NCBI GenBank assembly: GCA_016748015.1
Contig: JAAOMT010000261.1
Location: 451,883-515,882, forward strand
DNA: 64,000 nt
Origin: Geosiphon pyriformis
Taxonomy: Eukaryota; Glomeromycota; Glomeromycetes; Archaeosporales; Geosiphonaceae
Reading direction: 5' to 3'
Shown here: piece after piece, positions 1 through 8,392 of the stretch
Layout: each line of letters opens with the position of its first letter
How positions within the stretch are numbered: position 1 is the stretch's first letter
Translations under genes and position numbers: made by a program
The notes under the pieces: model-generated
Database searches by the model: none
What the model saw: only the letters and a program-made list of their open reading frames with translations
What the model was told of the DNA's origin: nothing

Positions 1-318
1 AAATTTTAAAAATTTTTTTATTTGTAAAAAGTTTTTTAAATATTGTTGTTAATAATAATATTTGTTATTAATTAATATTTAATTAAGTTATTATAATTGT
101 TTTTAACTATTATTATTTAATAATACTACAGATTTAAACATTATTATTAAATAATATAATTATGTTACTGGTTATATAAATTTATTTTATAATATACAAA
201 AAGAAAAAAAAGATAAAAATTATAAAAAAATTATATAAAATAATAAAATTATAATATTATTAATATTTGTTTTTAAATAAAAATTAGCTTAAAATTATTT
301 TATTTTATTTTATTTTAA
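1..318. other. AT-rich stretch without a gene
   Basis: The sequence is almost pure A/T with short homopolymers and no open frame worth calling. It ends in a run of TTTTA units (about 297-317). On the minus strand this run reads as an AAAAT-type tail placed just after the LINE 3' end that follows. I see no RNA gene, LTR or coding relic. It resembles the AT-rich blocks at 46951-47989 and 48806-48920 in composition, and all three lie near LINE copies. Confidence 0.6.
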
Positions 319-561
319 TGAATAAAGTCTAAATATTATTTAATATAATATATTATATCAAATAATTTAAACCAAATATAAATTACATCTTTTTATATGT
401 AACCAGTTATTTATATTGATTAAGATAATATAAATCTTTTTTTTTTTTACATTCTAAATTTCTCAAAAAGCATATTTTTTCAGAAAAAAAATTTTTTTAA
501 CTAATAATTCTTTTATTATAAACTTAGAATCTGTTTTAAATAATAGTATGTTATTACCTAT
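319..561 (-). mobile_element. Decayed LINE 3'-end remnant
   Basis: The words ATGAATAAAGTCTAAA and, about 90 bases on, ATGTAACCAGTTATTTA match in order the 3' end of LINE copy 2 (ATGAGTAAAGTCCAAA at about 48930, ATGACCAACCACTTAGG at about 49010). Differences are mainly C/T and A/G. Similarity fades after the first ~130 bases, so only the terminal part is secure. It would be a 3' untranslated end with an A-rich tail at 297-317. No coding sequence remains. The B-type LTR at 562 cuts it off. Confidence 0.5.
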
Positions 562-1383
562 TGTTACAGGTAATTATTTGGGGTCTTGAAACAAATAACA
601 AATCTGTAACTTGGTGCTTAATTAATATAATGATGGGTGTTGGTTTCTGAAAGTTTTCATGATCTAAAGGTTTTAGTTGGTCTGAAGATTTTGTTGTAGA
701 GTTTTTTATATAATAAACAGAGATTCAATAATAATTGTAATAGTTTTTTGGAATTGCAATTCTGTTCAATTTTTTTCTTAGCTTGACAGCCAGATTTATT
801 CTGGCAGTTGTGTCCTTTTGGTAAACTATCTGTTAATATATATGTAATTCTACTCTTATTTCTGGGTCTTTTATTAGGCTATCCTTAACATCAGTAATTC
901 AGTGCTTAATCCTCAATCAATTAGTAAAACCAAAAAAAATAACAAAAAAAATAAAAGAAAAATAAAAGAAGATAAAGAAATAAGCAAAGACAATTGCAAG
1001 TTAGTATCCCATCAATAGCCATGATCAAGAGTTATTGTTTCAGTGTAGTTAAGTATCAATTACTATCAACATTTTATGTTGATAGTGGAGAGTAGATTTG
1101 ATATATTGAATAATTATTTATTGATATTTGTGATGTAAAAGATTGCTTAGATTAAATCTAAACTGAAAGATCTGTCTTTTTTTCTTCTAATACTACCACT
1201 ATATATACATAATTAATGTTCTATGAGATTGCTCACATTTTCGAGCAAGTGTTATAATTTTTTAAACAATATGCCATGATTTCTAATATTGCTCTATATT
1301 GCTAAGCAATGTGTTCTCGTGCTAATCCTTACTCCTTTATTGGTCTATTATTTTCTATATCTGTTTTTCTTTTATGAGTAATA
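562..1383 (-). mobile_element. B-type LTR, reverse orientation
   Basis: It begins TGTTACAGGTAATTATTTGG and ends GAGTAATA, the inverted termini shared by the B-type LTRs in this window. It contains the LTR's purine-rich block, a perfect 11-bp hairpin (1062-1072 / 1076-1086) and a TATA-like run near 1200. Its upstream half carries TTGCTAAGCAA-type repeats (about 1230-1320) instead of the GAATTCC-type repeats of most sister LTRs. Only the B2 3' LTR (34726-35530) shares this. No internal element sequence is attached: element A starts one base after it. It is a solo LTR or the edge of a deleted element. Confidence 0.8.
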
Positions 1384-1384
1384 T

Positions 1385-2368
1385 TGTTATCGGAGGTTTT
1401 TGGTCTCTTTTCTGTAATGTTGTTGATACCTGTTTGCTGTGAATTCACGTTTTCTGGATGTAGTTGAATCTCCAGTAACTGAATTTTTTCTTCAAATTAT
1501 TTTCTATAATTTGAACTGCTGGGCTTATAAGTGGAATGGCCAATTCCATGCCAGTTACTTTGTATAGTTATGTTGTAGTAAACGTCAACTTTTTCCCAGA
1601 AATTGCTCATCTGGAAGCTCATTAAAAAATGTGTAGTTACTTTGCTGTGAAAGTCAACTCTTCTACAGAAATCTTGTCTGTAGGCTACCCTAATGATTGT
1701 AATAAGAAAAGAAAAGAAAAATAAAAGAAATATAAAAGAAATAGGATTTTATCAAGGGAAACATTTTCTATCCAGACCTGGAGTCACAAACAGTTTACTA
1801 AAATTGGTAGCTAATCAATTTCAAAACTGTTTAGTAGGAATTGGTTAATTTCTAAAAGGAAAATAATTAAGAATTTGATTTTTCGAATTATTTGATATTT
1901 ATTTTGTTTTTGTATATAAAGAATGATTTTAATTGTTAAATCTGAAATAAAATACATTTTCTCGAAGAGAAAAGTTCTTCTTTTATACAACTTGTCATAA
2001 CACTATTCTATGAACTTAAACTTTGCTCTTTTCTACAATTTTGCTAAACTAAAGATACATTTCGGTAAACTACAAGTTATTTCTGCAAACTATTAGATAT
2101 TTCGGTGAACTATTAATTATTTCTACAAATTTCTACAAATTTCAGTGAACTTTTGAATGTTATATATTTCAGAGTATTGCATGATTAATCATTGCACTTA
2201 AGTTACATTTGTGTTATGTACAAATTGGGTTATTAATTGATTGGTGATATTCAATAATTTGATTGAATAATAATTGATGATTTTGAAATGATAATATGTG
2301 CTAATTAATGATAGGAATTATAAGAGTAATTTCATGTTAATTAATATCTCAAATTTTGGTTGGTAACA
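1385..2368 (-). repeat. Element A 3' LTR
   Basis: Termini are TGTTATCGGAGG and TTGGTAACA. The minus-strand sequence TATAAAAGAAG (about 1975-1986) is a likely TATA box. On the other side of it lies a cluster of ATTTCGGTGAACT-like repeats (about 2040-2160), presumably U3. The third ORF of A reads a few codons into this LTR. Compared with the 5' LTR it lacks an 18-base stretch near the U5 edge and has about 16 bases that the other lacks; elsewhere the differences are mostly transitions. Confidence 0.9.
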
Positions 2369-3056
2369 TAACTTTCTCTTCAAGACTGAGCTCTATTGAA
2401 GTCCAAGTACTGTCTGTAATTTCCAGATAGTAATCCAAGATTATTGAAAAAATTTGGTCAGAAAATTTTTGAAATTCCAGTTCTGTGAGCTTTCCAATAT
2501 ATTGAATCTTCAAGGGTTGTAAAATTGGGTTTTGTAGGACATTTTCACAAGTGTAAAATAGGTCATAAAGTCTAAGAGCAGCTCTTAGTTTATAGCAACT
2601 GTTTGTAGGTCCAGCTGTTGTTTTGAATTCGTTGTGGATTTGTTTCTGAATAGCTTTTTTTGTGAGGTTTGCTGCTATAAGCTCCCATTTTTGTTTGTGA
2701 AGTGTTTTTCCAATGTAAAAATATCTATATATTGGGGGGTATTTGCTGTTTTCTTCATTAAAACACAGTTGAAGTTTTTGTTGAATAGTAGCATTTGGTA
2801 GAATATTAATAGAGGCAAGCAATAAGTTTTCCCTTAAAGCAAGCTTCAAAAGTTTTGGTAAATGAATTCCAGAATAACTTCTTGTTTTCTTTTTGTAGAG
2901 GTGATAATTTCGTGAATTTGGGGCTAAATTGGCAACTATTTCTGTTTGGGTATAATTAATATGTTTTTCTGTAATAGTAATAGATAATTCGGGTATTGTC
3001 TTTAAAGCTAGCATTAATTTTTGAGATATTTGTTGAATATTTTGAGGAATAGTCAT
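2349..3056 (-). CDS. Third ORF (ORF3) of element A, function unknown
   Basis: This 235-residue frame starts ATG at 3056 and ends inside the 3' LTR. It sits downstream of integrase, where envelope genes lie in some gypsy elements. I see no signal peptide, no long hydrophobic membrane segment and no Cys motif, so an envelope is unlikely. It is polar, Lys/Gln/Leu/Ile-rich and predicted mostly helical. The last ~90 residues contain a block (…NPILQPLKIQYIGKLT…FQKF…) that recurs in B, B2, C, D, E and F, with consensus LLN..M..I..N.IGR.TN.QF..LQ. The N-terminus resembles that of E. It is the only gene of A without a nonsense mutation. I do not recognise the family. Confidence 0.75.
   Translation of the reverse strand: MTIPQNIQQISQKLMLALKTIPELSITITEKHINYTQTEIVANLAPNSRNYHLYKKKTRSYSGIHLPKLLKLALRENLLLASINILPNATIQQKLQLCFNEENSKYPPIYRYFYIGKTLHKQKWELIAANLTKKAIQKQIHNEFKTTAGPTNSCYKLRAALRLYDLFYTCENVLQNPILQPLKIQYIGKLTELEFQKFSDQIFSIILDYYLEITDSTWTSIELSLEEKVMLPTKI
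2369..2385 (-). other. Polypurine tract of element A
   Basis: The minus strand reads TCTTGAAGAGAAAGTTA right before the 3' LTR. It is the expected plus-strand primer site. The equivalent site in the other elements is an AAAAGGAGGGGATAA-like run, also directly next to the LTR. Confidence 0.7.
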
Positions 3057-3194
3057 TATAAAAATTTAAGTGAGAGAAAATAGATTGAAAATATTTTTGG
3101 TATGTGGGTTTTTATGTTATTTTTGTCTTTTCAGTGTGTTTTGTTTTGTGAAATTATTTTTAATTTATAAGAGAATAACTATAGTAAATTTAAA

Positions 3195-4580
3195 TTAAGT
3201 GTTCAAGTTGGGAGGTTGTTCAATAACAACTCTTGGTTCTAAATTTTGGAGAATATTTTCAGGCTTAATTAAAGGGGAATATGTACCAATTTGTGGAATT
3301 AATGGTTCAGGATTGTTTCTGGAATGATAATGTTTCAGTCAATTTCTATGTGCAACTTTTGCTAGGATTTTGTCATCAAGTCTTAACTTGTATGATCCAT
3401 TTCCTAAGATTTTGTGAATGAAGAATGGTCCATTCCATTTATTTTCGAATTTTCCACTCCATTGTTTTTCAGCTTTAGTTTTGTGTAAGAGAACTTTGTT
3501 TCCGACTTTAAATTTATTGGTGACTGGTGGCAATTTGTTGTCATGCCATTCTTTTTGTTGAGCTTGGGAGTGTTCAATATGGGTGGCTGTTATTTATTGT
3601 TTTCCTTCCAATGTACTGAGAAAAGTGTAGGCTTTTTGTTGGAGTGTTTCCTGAAAGTTTTTTTTGTTAATTGGTTGTACTGGATATGGTTCCATAGTAA
3701 AATTAATTGGTAATATTGCTGTCCTTCCATAGGTTAAGTCAAATGATGTGTATTTTGTGGTATTTTGTTTTAGTGTTCTATATGCTAGTAACACTAATGG
3801 AATAAAGATATTCCATTCCTGTTCAAAATTGGTTGAAACTTTGGCTAATGATTCACACAGTGTCTTATTGAAATGTTCTACAAGTCCATTTGTTTGTGGA
3901 TAGTAGGGTGAAGACAAAGATCTTTTGACATTGAATCATTCACAAATTTCTTGTATTAGGTTGTTCACAAAATGTGTTCTTTGGTCAGACAAAAGTTTAA
4001 TTGGGCAACCATGTCTATAAATGATGTCTTCGTAAATGAAATTTGCTACTGATTTCGCATCTGCTCATTGAATGGCTCTGGCTTCAGGCCATTTGGTGAG
4101 ATAATCTATCACTACTGTGATATAACGGTTTCCTTGGTTTGTAATAGGTAGTGGTCTGACTAAATCGATACCAACTCAGTCAAAAGGCTGTCCAACTTTG
4201 ATTGGATTTAAAGATTCTATAGAGCAAGTTCCTCCTCTTTTTTGACAAATATCACAAGATTTAATGTATTCATGAATGTCTTTTATCATTTGTGGCCAAA
4301 AGTAGTGTTCTAATGTTCTTTGGGTGGTGCTATCTTTTTCTAGATGTGCTAATAAAGGATTTGAGTGCATGTTATATAAGATAGTTTTCTTTTTATTTTC
4401 CTGTATTAATCTGAGTGGTTTGTCTGGATTTCTGAAGTTTTGATAATAAATGGTGTTGTTGTGTAGAAAATATTGTTTGGCTTTTTGTTGTAATTGGTGT
4501 TTTTCATCTGAAGACCAATTTGTTGGGATTGTTAGTGTCTCCAAATATTGTTTGAGATTGTTGTAGTTTTCAGAGTTCAT
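3195..4580 (-). pseudogene. Integrase of element A (broken)
   Basis: One frame holds an N-terminal zinc region (SCDICQK), the catalytic core and a C-terminal region. Core residues are present: Asp in VIDYLTKWPEA, Asp in LLSDQRTHFVN and Glu in GLVEHFNKTL. The C-terminal part has the KVLLHKTKAEKQWSGKF motif common to gypsy integrases. The frame is interrupted by TGA at about 3336, 3932, 4056 and 4174, mostly where sister copies or the family have Arg (e.g. AIQ-Arg-ADA), and by TAA at 3591 where Gln is likely. The protein would insert the cDNA. The frame differs from that of RNase H; the shift falls in a Gln-rich linker around 4585-4630. Confidence 0.85.
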
Positions 4581-4630
4581 TGTTTGTTATTTTTGTTACT
4601 GCTAATTCAAATGGGTGTTGGTTTTGTGTT

Positions 4631-6241
4631 CTAATCTTGCCTTATTCTTAAGAGACAATCAACGTTGGTGTGAAGCTTTCCTGGTTTGTGATGTACAATG
4701 TATTGGTAGTTGGCTAAAAATTCTGTCCATTGGGTTTGTTTGGCATTCAGCTGAGTGTTTTTGTTCTGAAGCCATTTGAGTCTAATATTATCAATAATAA
4801 TATCGAATTCTTTAGGCCTGAGATAAAGGTTAAAGTAATGTAGGGCCCAAATTATGGCTGCTGTTTCTAGTTCTGTGGCAGGGTAGTTTTTTTTGGCTGG
4901 TTTTAATGTTCTGCTAGCATAAGCAATTACTCATTCATTTCCATTGTCATCTAATTGTGATAAGATAGCACCAAAAGCAGTATAAGAAGTGTCTGTAGCT
5001 AGTTGAAATCAGTTACTAAAGTCCGAGTAGGTGAGAATTGGAGCTGTTGTTAGCTTTTTCTTGAGAATTTCAAAAGCTTTTTGGTGTTCTTCCATCTATT
5101 TGTATTTGACGTTTTTAGTAGTAAGCTGGTTGAGGAGTTTTGCAATTTCTGAGAATCCTTTGATAAATTTTCGGTAATAGGAAGCTAATCCAATAAATCC
5201 TCTCAATTCTGTGGTATTTCGTGGAGTCTTGAAGTTTTTGACAGCACTGATTTTTCCTGGGTCTGGTTTGACTCTTTCTTTACTAACTATGTGGCCAAAA
5301 AAGGCCAAACTTGTTTTTCCAAAATGACATTTTTCGATGTTTAATTTTAATCCTGCTTTTTGTATTCATTGAAAAACTTCTTACAGGTGTTTTAAGTGTA
5401 ATTTGAATGATGGAGAATAAACATTAGTATCGTCAAGATAAACAACTACTGACTCCCAAAGGAGTCTTTTGTATACAATATCCATTAATCTCTAAAATGT
5501 TGCTGGTGCATTGCATAATCGAAAAGACATTACATTGAATTCATAGTTTCCTTCTTGGATTGTGAAAGCTGTTTTGGGACAATCTTTGGGATTTATGGCA
5601 ACTTGCTAGTATCCACTTTCTAAATCTAGTGTTGAAAAGTATTTGGACTTTCCAAGGGCATCCAACATGTCATCAATTTGGGAAAGAGGGTAGGCATCTC
5701 CAATGGTGACACTGTTGAGTTGTCGATAATCAACACAAAATCATATCTTTCTATTTTTCTTTTTAACCAGGACCACAAGTGAAGCCCATGGACTCATTGA
5801 TGGTTGAATAAGCTCATTGTTAAGCATCCGTTGTACTTCTTCTCTAATAAATTGGTGGCTTTCTGGAACAACTCAGTAGGCTTGTTGTCACCTTGGTTTG
5901 GCATCTCCTGTATAGATTTGGTGTTGACCCAAATTGGTTCTTCCTAAGTCATTGTTGTTTTTGGCAAAGATATTAGCAAATTCTGCAATTAGCTCTTTGA
6001 GCTAGTTCTGTTGTTGTGGTTCAAGTTGTCCCATGTTGATTCGAAATAGTTTTTCTATAACAACATGGTAGTTTTCAGAGCTGGGGTTTGGGTTGATTTT
6101 TGGTAGTGAATGTCCAATAATTTCAGAAAAATCGGAGACTGTTTGGGGTAATTCTTGTTAAAAGATATTACTGTAAATAATTCCAATTTCTAAGTTATTT
6201 AATAAAACTATGGGATAATTGTTGGGATTGTAAAAAGTAAC
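4631..6241 (-). pseudogene. Reverse transcriptase and RNase H of element A (broken)
   Basis: This continues in frame from the dUTPase. RT motifs are clear: VVLVKKKNRKI, FCVDYRQLN, TLDLESGY, NAPATF and the catalytic YLDD (in VVVYLDDTNVYS). Then follows the RT thumb/connection and RNase H with FQLATD, AYASRTL and the TELETAAIIWALHYF helix. Between dUTPase and RT is a beta-rich linker (about 6150-6240). Stops lie in frame at sites where the family has Arg (KI-R-FCVDYR, AY-R-V), Trp (SGY-W-QV) or Gln (ATF-Q-RLMD). No indel is needed from the dUTPase to the end of RNase H. Confidence 0.88.
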
Positions 6242-7087
6242 TCAGATTTTCTTTGTTTCTCCTGGAATATAAATGTTTGGAATCAAGATATTATGTTCCA
6301 AGCAGATTTGTTTATTGGACTCAAAAATTTGTTGTGTGGTCGTTGGTTTTAGGCAGGTGTAGATTTCCAGATGTTTTCCAAAGGGTGAAATAGTAATTGG
6401 TTGTGGAAGTCGTAGAATCTGGTGAAATTCACTTTGTTCATTAAGAGCTATGTTTACTGAGACTGTGAATCGTCCAGTTGAACCAAAACTATTGGTTCTT
6501 CTTTCACTTTTTCCCAATTGTTCTCTTTGACTAACTAATTGTAAATCCGAAATGTTGATTAAGGGTAAATAAATGGCTTGGGCAATTTTCTCAGCATGTT
6601 CAATATTAAATAGCTTGTCAGTTTTGTTTTGGAGTATTACTTTTATGTCACCAGTATATCCAGCATTGATTATTCCTTCTTTGACATTGATTTCTTTGCT
6701 TGCCAGAAAGGACCGGGAGGCAATTTGAACCATTGCTCCTGGCAGAATTTCAAGAGCAATTTTGAGGTTGATTTTTGTGAGAGATTTGGGTTTGAGAACA
6801 AGAGTATCCTTGTCTGGATATCTTAGGTCATATCCAGCATCAATTTCATGTGCTTTCTTGGGTTTTATTTCTTGTCTGTTGTTGTTGAAGTATTTGAATT
6901 GTAAGGCAGACTGATTTTTGATGAGATAGATGGGTGTTGCTCCAATTTCTTCTGTTGCTTCAGGTTCTCCAAATTCAATTTCATTTTCATCATTTTCACT
7001 GGGCAGAGGAATACTAAGAGCATAGCATTCAGAACACCACTTTTCATCACAAAACATAATGCATTCTTCACATAGCTTAATGTTCAT
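6242..7087 (-). CDS. dUTPase domain of element A pol, with zinc motif
   Basis: This 281-residue open frame opens with a CX2CX3CX4CX2C motif (Cys 6, 9, 13, 18, 21). It then carries the five motifs of trimeric dUTPases: DAGYDL (83-88), ASRSFLA (123-129), GIINAGYTG (138-146), KIAQAI (167-172) and NSFGSTGRF (199-207). dUTPases hydrolyse dUTP to dUMP and keep uracil out of cDNA. In motif 3 the conserved Asp is Asn (IIN instead of IID), explained by one G-to-A change, so the enzyme is probably inactive. The ORF lies between the Cys-rich region and RT, and would be released from the polyprotein by the protease. The tail (about 225-281) is a linker toward RT. Confidence 0.9.
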   Translation of the reverse strand: MNIKLCEECIMFCDEKWCSECYALSIPLPSENDENEIEFGEPEATEEIGATPIYLIKNQSALQFKYFNNNRQEIKPKKAHEIDAGYDLRYPDKDTLVLKPKSLTKINLKIALEILPGAMVQIASRSFLASKEINVKEGIINAGYTGDIKVILQNKTDKLFNIEHAEKIAQAIYLPLINISDLQLVSQREQLGKSERRTNSFGSTGRFTVSVNIALNEQSEFHQILRLPQPITISPFGKHLEIYTCLKPTTTQQIFESNKQICLEHNILIPNIYIPGETKKI

Positions 7088-7096
7088 TTGCTCTAA

Positions 7097-7783
7097 TCAT
7101 TGAATTTGAGCTTTTTGGGTTGGATAGGTGTGACTTGTAATTTGGTGGTAAACTTCTACTTTATCTTCGTAATCAAATCCAGCTAATTCTATGATGTAAT
7201 CAATGTATTCTGCTTCCTTCATTTGATGGACATCTTCTTTGGTAGCTCTATTAATTAATGCCATTGCTAGGTCAAAAATCATTTTAGCATCATGGGGGTA
7301 ATGATAAAGTTTGTTGAGAACACTGTTGTATGTTGTATTAAAAGGTGTTGCTCTTTTGACTTTTTCTGAAATTGATAAAGCATATTAACAGGTTTGATCA
7401 CAGACTCCTTCTCTCATTGCTATATCAATCCAATTGCATTCTTCTGGTAGCATATCTCTACAAGTCAAACAAGGGGTATTGTCCCATTTTTCACTTCTTT
7501 TTATTAAATGGCCCCATCGTTCTTTGTGGCAAGTTTTGCAGTAATAACAAGTATGATTTTTATATTCTTCTTCAGGTGAAATGCAAGCTCCCATTGATGA
7601 GAGTTTTTTGTGACAATCTTTGCATTTGAGTGGAATGTAAGGGCATTGTTTTTGTGGTTCCGGTTTCAAATAGGGAACATTCCATCTGAGTGTTACTAGT
7701 TCTTCTGTTTCAAGAGAATTGTTTGTTGAAAAATACTGTTGTTCAGTTTTATCAGCCCAATTGGAGGTTGATTCAAGTGCCAT
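7097..7783 (-). pseudogene. Cys-rich region between protease and dUTPase, element A
   Basis: Two blocks lie in one frame. The first (7385-7783) has an array of Cys/His: CKDC, CYYCKTCH, H, CLTC, then single Cys near EECNW, VCDQTC. It could bind two or more zinc ions. The second (7097-7282) is a helical stretch starting around NRATKEDV. A single TAA (7382-7384) separates them where sister copies suggest Gln (C-Q-Y). The same CxxC-rich block occurs at the same place in B, C and D. I do not recognise a named domain. It may be a nucleic-acid-binding or structural part of the polyprotein. Confidence 0.7.
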
Positions 7784-8392
7784 AAATGTTTCAATGATGG
7801 GTTTTTCTTTTTTCAGTTCAAATTCAAAAGCCAGAGCTTTTTTAGAGCATTTGTTGAATGTATTACAAGTGGCAGGTACTTGGGCATGTTGTTCTTGGTA
7901 AGAAATTTGTAGCTCTTGGATTTCCCAGTCTAATTTTGCATTGGCTTTTTGAAGCCAGTCATTTCTAACAAGAGCTTAATACTAGGGAGCATCCATTATA
8001 AGAACTTTGACTGGAATGGTGATTTCATCGAGAGTGAATGGAAAATTGTCAATTTCCCCTACTGGAGTCTTTTTCATGCCATTGGCAGTAATGATTACTG
8101 TTTGAGCTGGTCGGTCAACATTTCTTTTTAACTGTTGCATTAACTGGTAAGTGATAATACTCCCAGCAAATCCACTATCTAAGATTAATCGAATTGGTTT
8201 TTTTTCTACTTCAGCTTCTATGTATATTGCAGTTATGGCTTTTTGCTCATTAGCTGCTGCATTGCTAAGCAAGAATGGTGATTCATTTGCTTCAAATTTG
8301 AAAGGGAATATATCTAAAAGGTTGGCGTTTTCAGCAATTCTGGCTGATAGAAGTATAGGAAAGGTTTTGTTGTTGTGCTGCAGCTCTACCTT
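7784..8392 (-). pseudogene. Aspartic protease of element A
   Basis: This is a retropepsin-like domain with active site LILDSGFAGSIIT (about 8165) followed by the hydrophobic VIITANGMKKTPVG and VKVLIMDAP strands. The catalytic DSG is intact here, while B, C and D have DSD, DNG and DSR. Downstream the frame has TAG and TAA (about 7979-7985) at two Gln codons of the family motif QYQALVGNDW. The protease frame opens at 8392 and overlaps the end of gag by about 60 nt in the +1 register, so Gag-Pol could need a +1 shift or there is a small indel. In D gag's knuckle and protease share one frame, which favours an indel in A. Confidence 0.82.

Noticed and set aside
2349-3056. ORF3 as a retroviral-type envelope
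   Set aside because: Its position fits, but there is no signal peptide, no transmembrane segment and no Cys pairs.
3330-5000. TGA read as tryptophan (altered genetic code) in element A
   Set aside because: Several in-frame TGA codons first looked like Trp, but sister copies or the family have Arg at most of these sites (AIQ-R-ADA, CE-R-F, KI-R-FCVDYR). TAA and TAG occur in the same frames at Gln and Trp sites, and TGG is used for Trp nearby. Mutation of CGA, CAA/CAG and TGG explains all of it.
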